Source: Clostridia bacterium (GTDB taxonomy: Bacteria > Bacillota > Clostridia > Oscillospirales > CAG-382). From it: DNA of 64,000 bases. The stretch is from assembly GCA_017549365.1 (NCBI GenBank), contig JAFYUZ010000100.1, positions 1-64,000 of the forward strand, in the 5' to 3' direction. The notes beneath the pieces are model-generated. The model was not told the DNA's origin. It made no database searches and saw only the letters and a list, made by a program, of their open reading frames with translations. The position numbers and the translations under genes were made by a program. Positions 33,586-41,995 of the stretch are shown here, piece by piece (positions within the stretch are counted from its first letter, which is position 1; each line of letters starts with the position of its first letter).

Positions 33586-33614
33586 TTTACTTTTTTACCG
33601 TGTGAGTATATAAT
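33586..33614 (+). promoter_or_regulatory. Promoter for the beta-helix/heparinase operon
   Basis: TTTACT (33586-33591) and TATAAT (33609-33614), spacer 17 bp, the same box pair as at 32210. It lies 69 bp before the start codon. Confidence 0.75.
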
Positions 33615-33683
33615 CTTTTGTAAGGGAAAACAGTTTTTTCTCAAAAAAACATATCTTTTCGCAAAAAGAAAAGGAGAACGCTT

Positions 33684-35138
33684 ATGTACACAAAAAAGCT
33701 CACCGACGCAGCAAAAAACGCCGTCAAAAACATCGATGCTCTCAATGCCGCAGGAAATTTTGAATATGAAGTATACGAAGAAGGTATCGAAAAGCTTTCT
33801 GCACAGCTGAAAGAAGATATTGCAAACGCAGAAAGCGATTACGATCCCACTCTCCCCACATTTTACGTATCCAACAACGGCGATGACAATGCCGACGGTA
33901 TGTCTCCCGAAACCGCGTGGAAAACTCTTGACAAGATAAACCTTGCAGAGTCTACCCCCGAGCATTGCAACATTCTTTTCGAGCGTGGAGGTGTTTGGCG
34001 CGGACGCATCGTTGCTCCCCACGAATATATCACCTATTCTGCCTATGGCGAGGGTAAAAAGCCTTGTATTTACGGCTCTTTGAGAAACTATGCCGACCCC
34101 GACATCTGGGAAAAGACAGAATATCCCAACGTATGGCGCACCACCGCCTGCGGAAACAACATCGGCATCGTTGCCATCAACCACAGCGACGAATACGGAA
34201 GATACGACGAGCTTGTGGGCGTGCGCAGAGTTCGCGGAAGAGACGGCTTTGAAGGTCCGCAAAATCTTCGCCGCAACTACGAATATTGGTCGAACGTTGA
34301 GGAAAAAGAGCTTTATCTCTGCTGTCTTTACGGCAACCCCGGCGAAGTTTTTGAATCGATCGAGCTTGGCGAGAGATGGAATCTTATCTCGGGCGGTCAT
34401 CATATCAAGGTCGACAATCTCTGCGTGAAATTCACAGGTGCCCACGGCGTCGGCATCGGCGGCAGGGGAAATTTTGATTATACGATCCAGAACTGCATCT
34501 TTGCATACCTCGGAGGTTCGATACTTACGGGATTTTCCGGCGGAAATATCACAGGCTACGGCAACGCCATCCAGGTCTACGGTCAGTGCGACGGATACTA
34601 CGTCAACGGAAACTGGATATATCAGATCTACGACACCGCCATCACCCATCAGTTCAGCGGCAGCCGTTCTGACACTCCCAACCACATGAAGGACGTGGAA
34701 TACATCGGAAACCTCTGCGAATTCTGCCACTGGTCGATCGAATATTACAACCCCGCAAGCGTCACCGCCCCCGAAACCCCCAGAACAGTTAAGAACGTAA
34801 ACGTTTCGCACAACGTTTTGCGCTATGGTTGCTATGGTTGGGGAAGTTTTGGCAGACAGGACGAGGGCGCACTTTTCAACAGCTTTAACATGACCGACAA
34901 CACCGAGAATTTTGAGGCACATTCAAACATTCTCGACAGATGCTTCGGAAAGCTCGTTCGCCTGAACGTTGGCGGCGACGAAAAGCTTATTTCCTCCGAC
35001 AACGTTTTCATCCAGAAGCACGGCAGATCCTTTGGATTCTTCTACGGCAAAAACTATGCTTTTGATGACAACGCACAAAACACAGCACAAGAACTTTTCC
35101 ACGACAAGAGCGCAAAAATCATATATTCCAAAGCTTAA
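33684..35138 (+). CDS. Right-handed beta-helix protein, possible polysaccharide lyase or hydrolase
   Basis: A 484-residue protein without signal peptide. After an N-terminal helical part (about 1-60), TFYVSNNGDDNADGMSPETAWKTLDKIN is the typical entry strand of parallel beta-helix carbohydrate enzymes (DUF1565/pectate-lyase-like). Later coils contain repeating N-x-I/F-x strands such as NCIFAYLGGSIL, NGNWIYQIYD and HSNILDRCFGK. It is followed after 20 bp by a heparinase-like lyase gene. I infer action on an oligosaccharide in the cytosol; substrate and reaction type are not visible. Confidence 0.8.
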   Translation: MYTKKLTDAAKNAVKNIDALNAAGNFEYEVYEEGIEKLSAQLKEDIANAESDYDPTLPTFYVSNNGDDNADGMSPETAWKTLDKINLAESTPEHCNILFERGGVWRGRIVAPHEYITYSAYGEGKKPCIYGSLRNYADPDIWEKTEYPNVWRTTACGNNIGIVAINHSDEYGRYDELVGVRRVRGRDGFEGPQNLRRNYEYWSNVEEKELYLCCLYGNPGEVFESIELGERWNLISGGHHIKVDNLCVKFTGAHGVGIGGRGNFDYTIQNCIFAYLGGSILTGFSGGNITGYGNAIQVYGQCDGYYVNGNWIYQIYDTAITHQFSGSRSDTPNHMKDVEYIGNLCEFCHWSIEYYNPASVTAPETPRTVKNVNVSHNVLRYGCYGWGSFGRQDEGALFNSFNMTDNTENFEAHSNILDRCFGKLVRLNVGGDEKLISSDNVFIQKHGRSFGFFYGKNYAFDDNAQNTAQELFHDKSAKIIYSKA

Positions 35139-35158
35139 AAAAGTCGGAGGATGTAAAA

Positions 35159-37021
35159 ATGAAACTGTTTGACCCCGAAGTTTTTGCAGGACAGGTTTTG
35201 CCGATCGACAAATTTTGCCCTTTTGAAACCATAAACGGAAGGAAAACAAAATTCCCGTCAAAAAGATCGAAAACCGGAAAATTTGTAATTGAAAAGGCCG
35301 AAAAGCTTCTTGATTACGAAATGAAGGTTCTGCCCCTTTCGCAGTATATCCGCTTTAAGGGCGACGGAAACAGAACGGGATACGAAAGGCCGTATTTTGA
35401 GCGCAGGAACAATCTGAACGTCCTTTTTCTTGCCGAGCTTTGCGAAAAAGAAGGAAGATTTATCCCCAAGATCATGGATATCCTTTTTGCCATCTGCGAG
35501 GAATCTACCTGGGTGACGCCTGCTCACAATTACAGCGTCAAAAACCATTACAAACCTCTTATCGCACAGATGCCCGAGCCTGTGGGCGAAAACATATGGG
35601 CAATCGACCTTTTTTCGGCATCAACGGGAGCGATCGTTGCCCTTTGCTATCACTTCTTTTACGACGAGTTCGAAAAGCGCATCCCCGAGCACTTCAACGA
35701 CAGACTTTATTACGAGCTTAACCGCCGTATCATAAAGCCGTATCTTAACACAGTTGAGCTTTGGTGGATGGGATATAACAGAGATTCAGTCAACAACTGG
35801 AACATCTGGATCAACCACAACATCCTCACTGTCTGCGCCTTTGCGGTAAGCAATGTGCGCATTCGCCACGCCCTTGCCCGCAAGGTCGCCGAGAGTGCAA
35901 ACTTCTATTATGAATCGATGCCCGATGACGGCGGATGCGACGAAGGCCCGTCCTATTGGAGCATGGCAGGCGGTTGTCTTGCAAGCTTTTGCGAGCTTGC
36001 ATATTCGGTAACTGGCGGCAAGTGCAATGTTTTCAACGACAAAAAGCTTGAAAACATAGTTGACTACATAAGAAAAGTGAATATTGCGGATGGTTACTTT
36101 GTGAACTGTGCCGACGGTCATCCGCGGTCGGTCATCAACGGATCGTTGGTACGCCGTATGGGCAGTCTTTTCGGTAATACCGAAATGTTTGCTTTCGGAA
36201 ATGAAATTATCAAAAACTTTGGATATCAAGTAACTTTCGGACACGGATCGCCTTATTGCAATCTTACCACGGTGCTCGATATGGAATATGACAAAAACGC
36301 CGCGGAATATGTTCCCAAAACGCGGGAGTATTTCCCCGACCTTCAACTTGCCGTGATCCGCGAAAACAGCGATACAAAAAAGGGCTTTTATCTTGCCGCC
36401 AAAGGCGGTCACAACGCCGAAAGCCACAACCATCTTGACGTGGGCAATTTTATCGTCTACAACGACGGAAAGCCTGTCATTCTTGACGCGGGTGTCGGCA
36501 CATACACAAGATTTACCTTTGATATCAATTACCGCTACAAGATGTTTGCTTTCAGAACCGAAGATCACACCTTGCCTTTAATAAACGAAAAAGGCCAGTG
36601 GGTAGAAAAAGAACACCACGCCGACAATTTCCTGCTTGACGAGGGCAAAAATGAGATCTCGGTCGAGCTGAAAGAAGCATACGTCAACAAGGACGAGATC
36701 GATTCTTTCGAAAGAAAGATCTCGCTTTGCGGCGGAGAAGTGAAGCTTTGTGACAAAATCTTGCTGAAAAAGCCCGGTTCTGCCGAATTTTTCATTCCCG
36801 TATACAACAAGCCCGAAAAGGTGACAGAAAACAAATATAAGCTTGCCGATGGCGCGTACATTACCTTTGAAGGTGATTTTGAAACAAGAATTGAAACGAT
36901 AAAATTTGATGTCGAGTCTTTTGTCAAAGACTGGGACAAGGAAGAAATATATAAATTCTGCCTTGCGACAAAAGAGAATCTTGCGGAAATAAAGCTTTGC
37001 GCAAAGATCACACACAATTAA
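35159..37021 (+). CDS. Heparinase II/III family protein, cytosolic
   Basis: A 620-residue protein with an alpha/alpha toroid N-terminal half (IMDILFAICEESTWVTPAHN; MPDDGGCDEGPSYWSMAGG) and a C-terminal beta-sandwich starting near residue 400 with GHNAESHNHLDVGNFIVYNDG. These are the hallmarks of the heparinase II/III fold, which cleaves uronate-containing polysaccharides by beta-elimination. No signal peptide is present, so it would act on imported fragments. It resembles the protein encoded at 55903-57579 over its whole length. RBS GGAGGATG precedes the ATG. Confidence 0.88.
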   Translation: MKLFDPEVFAGQVLPIDKFCPFETINGRKTKFPSKRSKTGKFVIEKAEKLLDYEMKVLPLSQYIRFKGDGNRTGYERPYFERRNNLNVLFLAELCEKEGRFIPKIMDILFAICEESTWVTPAHNYSVKNHYKPLIAQMPEPVGENIWAIDLFSASTGAIVALCYHFFYDEFEKRIPEHFNDRLYYELNRRIIKPYLNTVELWWMGYNRDSVNNWNIWINHNILTVCAFAVSNVRIRHALARKVAESANFYYESMPDDGGCDEGPSYWSMAGGCLASFCELAYSVTGGKCNVFNDKKLENIVDYIRKVNIADGYFVNCADGHPRSVINGSLVRRMGSLFGNTEMFAFGNEIIKNFGYQVTFGHGSPYCNLTTVLDMEYDKNAAEYVPKTREYFPDLQLAVIRENSDTKKGFYLAAKGGHNAESHNHLDVGNFIVYNDGKPVILDAGVGTYTRFTFDINYRYKMFAFRTEDHTLPLINEKGQWVEKEHHADNFLLDEGKNEISVELKEAYVNKDEIDSFERKISLCGGEVKLCDKILLKKPGSAEFFIPVYNKPEKVTENKYKLADGAYITFEGDFETRIETIKFDVESFVKDWDKEEIYKFCLATKENLAEIKLCAKITHN

Positions 37022-37037
37022 CCCCTTTGGAGTACAA

Positions 37038-37886
37038 ATGGAAGAAAACACGATTATTTCTGAAAACACAAACGAGCTTTCGGATATGGTGCACTATGGC
37101 AACGTCCGCCGTATATTAAGCTTTGTGCGCAGAGCCGTCGATGATTATGATATGATCGAAGAGGGCGACCGCATCGCCGTTGGCGTTTCGGGCGGAAAAG
37201 ATTCTCTGGCGCTTCTTTGCGCCCTTGCCGAGCTTCGCATATTTTATCCCAAAAAGTTCGAGCTTTTTGCCATTCATCTCAACCCGTCCTTTTACAACGC
37301 AGGATTTTGCGAAAAGGACGAAGCGCTTTTGCAGATAGAAAAGCTGAAAGCTTTTTCGGAATCCTTGAAAGTTCCCATGACAGTGATCGACACCGACATT
37401 GCCGAGATCGTTTTTAAGGTAAGAAAAGAGCAAAATCCTTGCTCGCTTTGCTCGCGTATGCGCAGAGGCGCTCTTCACAATGCGGCAAAGGTGCTTGAAT
37501 GCAACAAAATGGCTCTCGGACATCATTTTGACGATGCCGTTGAAACTTTTGTGATGAATCTTTTCAACGAGGGACGCATCGGAAGTTTTTCGCCCGTCAC
37601 CTATCTTGACCGACGCGACATAACCATCATCCGTCCCCTCATATATTGTCCCGAAAAGAGCGTGCGGTACTATACCAACCACGCCGATCTTCCCATAACA
37701 AAAAGTCCGTGTCCCGCCGACAGAGATTCCGAAAGACAGAGGGTGAAGGATCTGCTTTATACTCTTGAAAAGGACTATGACGGTCTGAAACACCGTATCT
37801 TTGGGGCAATGCAGCGCGCTGACATTGACGGTTTTGGGCTTGGCGACAAGGTGCCGTATAAAGATATCGGAAACGAGAAAAAATAA
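37038..37886 (+). CDS. TtcA-like tRNA thiolation protein / PP-loop ATPase
   Basis: A 282-residue PP-loop ATPase. The ATP pyrophosphatase loop is GVSGGKDSLALLCALAEL; PCSLCSRMRRGALHNAA carries the CxxC and KMALGHHFDDAVETFVMNLF is the second family block; a further cysteine follows in KSPCPADRDSERQR. This is the layout of TtcA, which uses an iron-sulfur cluster to make 2-thiocytidine in tRNA. It lies 16 bp after the heparinase-like gene, so it appears to share the operon, a strange place for a tRNA enzyme. Confidence 0.87.
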   Translation: MEENTIISENTNELSDMVHYGNVRRILSFVRRAVDDYDMIEEGDRIAVGVSGGKDSLALLCALAELRIFYPKKFELFAIHLNPSFYNAGFCEKDEALLQIEKLKAFSESLKVPMTVIDTDIAEIVFKVRKEQNPCSLCSRMRRGALHNAAKVLECNKMALGHHFDDAVETFVMNLFNEGRIGSFSPVTYLDRRDITIIRPLIYCPEKSVRYYTNHADLPITKSPCPADRDSERQRVKDLLYTLEKDYDGLKHRIFGAMQRADIDGFGLGDKVPYKDIGNEKK

Positions 37887-37904
37887 TCGGAACAGGAGAA
37901 AAAT

Positions 37905-38672
37905 ATGAAAGTAAAACTTATGACATTCAATCTGCGCATTGCAAATGCGGGGGATGGAATAAATGCTTTTGACAACAGAAAAGAGCGCGTAAAAGAAACG
38001 ATCATGTACGAAAGCCCCGACGTCGTTGGATTTCAGGAGGCTTCCGACGGCATGATAGATTGGATCAAGGTTGCCATCCGTTCAAAATACGTAGTTGTCG
38101 GAACAGGCAGAAACGCCGACCGCACGGGCGAGGGCGCAAGAATTGCTTTCAAAAAGAAAAAGTTTGAACTTGTGTCACTTGAGACGATCTGGCTTTCCGA
38201 AACTCCAAACATTCCCGGCTCGTGCTATTCTGTCGATCAGAGCACCTGCCCCAGAGTTTTCACGGCAATCGAGCTTATGGACAAGAAAACGAAAAAGATA
38301 TTCCGTGTCATAAACACTCATCTTGACCACCGCGGAGAGCTTGCCCGCGTTTGCGGCGCAACCCAGATCGTGCAGTATATTTCGGTAAGAAACAAGATCG
38401 TTCCTTGCCCCAATGTTTTGATGGGCGATCTTAATGCACATCCCGATTCTGATGCCATAAAGATTTTGAAAGCGCACATTCCCGACATTGCCGAAGAGGT
38501 CGGTCAGACTTTCCACGGCTTTGGCAAGATAGAAAAAGACCCATCCATCCACATCGACTATATCTTTTCGGATGCGAAAAAGGCGGCTCCTTCTTATGCT
38601 GTGCCCGATGAATCGGTGGGGGGTGTGTATATTTCCGATCATTATCCCGTCTGTTCGTTTATCGAATTTTGA
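37905..38672 (+). CDS. Endonuclease/exonuclease/phosphatase family hydrolase
   Basis: A 255-residue EEP-fold protein. The motifs are MTFNLRIAN (metal-binding N), VVGFQEAS (metal-binding E), RVINTHLDHRGE (catalytic H), LMGDLNAHPDS (D and N) and the terminal ISDHYPVCSFIEF. Cytosolic members in Clostridia are mostly of unknown substrate, often phosphodiester or sugar-phosphate. It is 18 bp after the TtcA-like gene. Confidence 0.88.
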   Translation: MKVKLMTFNLRIANAGDGINAFDNRKERVKETIMYESPDVVGFQEASDGMIDWIKVAIRSKYVVVGTGRNADRTGEGARIAFKKKKFELVSLETIWLSETPNIPGSCYSVDQSTCPRVFTAIELMDKKTKKIFRVINTHLDHRGELARVCGATQIVQYISVRNKIVPCPNVLMGDLNAHPDSDAIKILKAHIPDIAEEVGQTFHGFGKIEKDPSIHIDYIFSDAKKAAPSYAVPDESVGGVYISDHYPVCSFIEF

Positions 38673-38688
38673 CAAAAATGTTTTTTTC

Positions 38689-38730
38689 GCATAACGGGGC
38701 GGTTTTTGGCATAAAATAGGAATATATTCC
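38689..38730 (+). promoter_or_regulatory. Candidate forespore-like promoter and palindrome before a small ORF
   Basis: GCATA (38689-38693), 15 bases, then GCATAAAATA (38709-38718) resembles sigma-F/G boxes with two mismatches in the -10. A perfect 12-base palindrome GGAATATATTCC (38719-38730) follows at once, suggesting an operator. Both are inferred from pattern only. Confidence 0.3.
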
Positions 38731-38757
38731 TCATTTTATACCCGGAGGTGACTTTGT

Positions 38758-38937
38758 ATGACGGAAAAAAGGCAAAAAGCGGTGTATCGCGAGGTGGTTG
38801 AGCGATATTGCCATGTGATAGATGCAAACACGGTTATCATAAAGACCATAAACGGCGACGACAGGATCGTTTCCGAATGCATGAATATCAACAAATGCAA
38901 GCTTCTCGGCGGATGCCGCAATTCAAAATTCAAATAA
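38758..38937 (+). CDS. Small cysteine-containing protein, 59 residues
   Basis: An open frame of 59 codons beginning MTEKRQKAVYREVVERY and ending CKLLGGCRNSKFK. It has four cysteines (residues 18, 41, 47, 53), a basic start and end, and strong translation signals: CCCGGAGGTG eight bases before the ATG. It is bounded by a palindrome upstream and a terminator directly downstream. I do not recognise a family. The cysteine spacing could hold a metal, but this is inference. Confidence 0.7.
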   Translation: MTEKRQKAVYREVVERYCHVIDANTVIIKTINGDDRIVSECMNINKCKLLGGCRNSKFK

Positions 38938-38944
38938 TATGAAA

Positions 38945-38973
38945 AATGAGCGGTAACGATACCGCTCATTTTG
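38945..38973. terminator. Bidirectional terminator
   Basis: AATGAGCGGTA and TACCGCTCATT, perfect 11-bp stem with an ACGA loop, A-run before and T-rich tail after. It separates the small ORF from the converging AraC gene. Confidence 0.88.
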
Positions 38974-38977
38974 ATTA

Positions 38978-39757
38978 TCATATCAATTCCTGCTTTTCTT
39001 TACGTATTTCCCTTGGGGTTTTGCCGAAATTTGCAAAAAGGACCTTGCGCAGATACATGGGGGATGAAAAATTCAGTTTTTCGCTGATGTATTCCACCGT
39101 GTAATCGGTTGAGCGCAAAAGCTCGGCGGCTTTCAGGCATCTTCTTCGGTTTTTGTATCCGATGGGGGTTGTACCCATCTGGCTTTTAAAAAGTGCGTAA
39201 AATCCCGACTCGCTCATTTTGCAAAGAGATGCAAGATGGGGCACGTCAAAATCTTCGTTGCAATGGTTTTCGATAAATTTTACGGCAGGATATATTGATT
39301 TTGCCGACGGCGGCTCTTTTTGCTTTTCAAGCACGTCAACGGCTTTTTCGTACAGGGTATAAAATTGGGAAAAAGCAGACAACGAGCCCCTTTCTTTTGC
39401 GTTGTAAATACAAGCGATATCCTGACAAAGATCGGGTATAACAAGCTTTTGCAGCGAGAATTGTATATTATTTTCCTGTTTTGAAAAAACAAAGGGCAAA
39501 GAATAAAACTGTGCCGAAGGCTCGCCGCTCCATTCCGAGCGGTAAACACATCCTTTCGGGATAAAAACCGTTTCGCCCTCGCGTACGGTTATGTCGGCAT
39601 CTTCCGAAACAAACCGACCTTCGCCGCGGATGATAGATCCAAAATAGTTCCACGCCGCGCCGAGATATATGTCGTTTTTTCTGCCGTTGGGGGTTTCGAG
39701 TATCAAAATGTCAAAGTATGATAGGCAAAAGCCGTCAAGATTTTCTATTTTTATCAC
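38978..39757 (-). CDS. AraC family transcriptional regulator
   Basis: A 259-residue regulator. The N-terminal cupin-like sensor contains ITVREGETVFIPKGCVYRSEW; the C-terminal double helix-turn-helix reads DVPHLASLCKMSESGFYALFKSQMG and TVEYISEKLNFSSPMYLRKVLFANFGKTP. It is divergent from the dehydrogenase-oxidoreductase genes that it probably controls, in response to a sugar. Its own promoter contains a palindrome that fills the spacer exactly, pointing to autoregulation. Confidence 0.92.
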   Translation of the reverse strand: MIKIENLDGFCLSYFDILILETPNGRKNDIYLGAAWNYFGSIIRGEGRFVSEDADITVREGETVFIPKGCVYRSEWSGEPSAQFYSLPFVFSKQENNIQFSLQKLVIPDLCQDIACIYNAKERGSLSAFSQFYTLYEKAVDVLEKQKEPPSAKSIYPAVKFIENHCNEDFDVPHLASLCKMSESGFYALFKSQMGTTPIGYKNRRRCLKAAELLRSTDYTVEYISEKLNFSSPMYLRKVLFANFGKTPREIRKEKQELI

Positions 39758-39788
39758 CCCGTTTTAGAGAATAGTAACCTTTTTGTAC

Positions 39789-39817
39789 AGTATAGCATAT
39801 TTTTTATATGCGGTCAA
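39789..39817 (-). promoter_or_regulatory. araC promoter with a palindromic operator as spacer
   Basis: On the minus strand TTGACC (39817-39812) and TATACT (39794-39789) are 17 bp apart. The 17 bp (39795-39811) are a perfect inverted repeat, GCATAT-5-ATATGC. A dimeric protein bound here would block RNA polymerase. The remaining gap up to 39862 has no clear plus-strand -35/-10 pair. Confidence 0.75.
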
Positions 39818-39862
39818 GCGGGTAATATAAAATCAGTATAAAAACTTTTCGGAGGTTGTTTT

Positions 39863-40885
39863 ATGAAAGTAAAAGCCATCGCTTTCACCGCTCCCGGTGT
39901 GGCAGAATACGTGGACCGCGAATTTGAAATTCCGTCCCACGGCAACTGGGTGCTTGTGCACAAATACGTTTCCACCATCAGTTGCGGCACAGAGCGCGCA
40001 AACCTTATGGGGCATCCCAACGTGGCAGGCGGTCACAAGGTTGATATGGCGACCTATTTTCCGAGATATCTCGGATATAGCAGTGCCGGTGTTATTGAAC
40101 AGGTCGGAGCGGATGTAACCGATTTTAAGGTTGGCGACAGAGTTGCTTTGAGTTGGGGTATCCATACAGAATACGATATTTACGATCTGCGCAACGTGAC
40201 AAAAATCCCCGACAACGTTTCGTTTGAGGATGCGGCTCTTTGCCATATAACTACCTTCCCCATGGGCGGCATCAGAAAAACAAACCTCGAGTTTGGCGAA
40301 TCGGCAATGACAGTGGGACTTGGTATTCTCGGTCAGATGTCGGTTATGTACCAGAAGCTTGCGGGCGCATATCCCGTAATTGCGGCAGATCCCAACCCCG
40401 AAAGACGCGAATTTGCCCTTAAAAACGGTGCGGATTTTGCATTTGACCCCACAAAAGAGGATTTTGAAGAAAATATCCGCCGTGTCACCGACGGAAGAAT
40501 GGTAAACGTTTGCGTTGAGGTTACGGGTAACGGCCCCGCCCTCGACAGAGCGCTTGACGTAATGGCAGAATTCGGCAGAGTTGCTCTTCTCGGTTGTACG
40601 AGAGATTCGGATTTTACCATCGATTATTACAAAAAGATCCATGCTCCCGGCATCACCATGGTCGGCGCACACACAAACGCGCGCCCGAAGTATGAATCCC
40701 ACGAGGGATGGTGGACAGAAAAGGACGATATCAAGGCATCGTTGCGCCTGATTTCGGCGGGAAGACTTGATTTTTCGGGCTTTGTTGCCGAAACACATTC
40801 GCCCAAAGAGGCAAAGGAAGTTTACGCCCGCCTTGCCGAAAACAAAAACTTTCCCGTATGCGTACAGTTCGACTGGAGAAAATAA
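39863..40885 (+). CDS. Zinc-type medium-chain dehydrogenase (sugar/polyol dehydrogenase-like)
   Basis: A 340-residue medium-chain dehydrogenase. The N-terminal GroES-like part has STISCGTERANLMGHPN and PRYLGYSSAGVIEQVGADVTDFKVGDRVALSW; the Rossmann part has MTVGLGILGQMSVMYQKLAGA and VCVEVTGNGPALDRALDVMA. The catalytic cysteine region is changed compared with classic alcohol dehydrogenases, as in the sugar-associated members next to Gfo/Idh/MocA proteins. It is 14 bp upstream of such a gene, suggesting sequential oxidation or epimerisation of a sugar. Confidence 0.87.
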   Translation: MKVKAIAFTAPGVAEYVDREFEIPSHGNWVLVHKYVSTISCGTERANLMGHPNVAGGHKVDMATYFPRYLGYSSAGVIEQVGADVTDFKVGDRVALSWGIHTEYDIYDLRNVTKIPDNVSFEDAALCHITTFPMGGIRKTNLEFGESAMTVGLGILGQMSVMYQKLAGAYPVIAADPNPERREFALKNGADFAFDPTKEDFEENIRRVTDGRMVNVCVEVTGNGPALDRALDVMAEFGRVALLGCTRDSDFTIDYYKKIHAPGITMVGAHTNARPKYESHEGWWTEKDDIKASLRLISAGRLDFSGFVAETHSPKEAKEVYARLAENKNFPVCVQFDWRK

Positions 40886-40899
40886 AAAGGAGAAAAATT

Positions 40900-41895
40900 A
40901 TGAAAACATTAAGAGTTGTTCAGGTCGGCTTTGCCCACGACCACGCCCCCGGACCTATTGATACCTTCAGAAGGATCGAAGGTTTTGAAATTATCGGTTT
41001 TATCAATGACAATGATGAAAGACAAAATTGGATACTCGAGCACTGTTACAAAGATATTCCCCATCCGCCCATCATCACATGGGAAGAAGCTTTTGAAATG
41101 AAGCCCGATGCTTTTATCATCGAAACCTGCGAGCTTGAACTTGTGGAAAACGCAATTCGCGCCCTTGAGGCGGGCTATCACGTATATATGGACAAGCCCG
41201 GCAGCCAGGACACCGAGCAGTTCCATCGTATGTGCAATATCGCAAAGGAAAAGGATCTTGTTCTCTGCCTTGGATATATGTACCGCTACAATCCCGCGAT
41301 CGTTCGCGCAATGCAGCTTAAAAACGAGGGCAAGCTCGGCGAGATTTTCAGCGTTGAGGCTCAGATGAGCGTTCGTCACGAAAACGACAAGCGTGCTTGG
41401 CTGTCGCGTTTTGAGGGCGGAATGCTTTATTTCCTCGGTTGCCATCTTATCGACCTTGTGGTTCAGTTCTGCGGATTCCCCGACGAGGTACATCCCTTTA
41501 ACTGCAACACGGGCGTTGACGGAAACGAAAGCCGTGACTATGGTTTTTGCCTTTACAAGTACAAGAACGGCGTTTCGTTCGTAAAGAGCTGTGCCACCGA
41601 AATAAACGGATATGACAGACGTCAGGTCGTCATCACCGGAAGCCTCGGCACGGTCGAGATCAAGCCCATCGAGTACAACAACGCAAATTGGACACTCGAC
41701 TGCGTATGGCGCGAAACGTTGAACAACGACAGAGCGTGGAGCGATAATTCCACCACCTACCGTGTAACAGATTACGGCAGATATGACGATATGTTCAAGG
41801 CGTTCCACTCGTACGTTACGGGCGAGGCAAAGAACCCCTATACCTACGACTACGAAGCAAAGCTTCACGATATTATCATGCAGTCGTGCAAATAA
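40900..41895 (+). CDS. Gfo/Idh/MocA family oxidoreductase
   Basis: A 331-residue NAD(P)-dependent oxidoreductase. The Rossmann start reads VVQVGFAHDHAPGPIDTF; the family EKP motif is replaced by YMDKPGSQDTEQF (DKP), with LVLCLGYMYRYNPAIVRAM after it, and GGMLYFLGCHLIDLVVQFCG carries the usual H-x-x-D. The start at 40900 follows AAAAGGAG; the frame extends 14 codons upstream into the dehydrogenase gene. A role in sugar or inositol-type oxidation is inferred. Confidence 0.9.
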   Translation: MKTLRVVQVGFAHDHAPGPIDTFRRIEGFEIIGFINDNDERQNWILEHCYKDIPHPPIITWEEAFEMKPDAFIIETCELELVENAIRALEAGYHVYMDKPGSQDTEQFHRMCNIAKEKDLVLCLGYMYRYNPAIVRAMQLKNEGKLGEIFSVEAQMSVRHENDKRAWLSRFEGGMLYFLGCHLIDLVVQFCGFPDEVHPFNCNTGVDGNESRDYGFCLYKYKNGVSFVKSCATEINGYDRRQVVITGSLGTVEIKPIEYNNANWTLDCVWRETLNNDRAWSDNSTTYRVTDYGRYDDMFKAFHSYVTGEAKNPYTYDYEAKLHDIIMQSCK

Positions 41896-41905
41896 CTTGA
41901 AAACC

Positions 41906-41936
41906 AAAGGGAGACTGCAAACAGTCTCCCTTTCCT
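41906..41936 (+). terminator. Terminator after the oxidoreductase gene
   Basis: AAAGGGAGACTG and CAGTCTCCCTTT form a perfect 12-bp stem with a CAAA loop, followed by a short T-rich tail. Confidence 0.85.
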
Positions 41937-41995
41937 TAATATAGCGCGGAACTTTTTTCTTTGTTTTTCGTCAAATACACAAAGGAGGGATGAAA

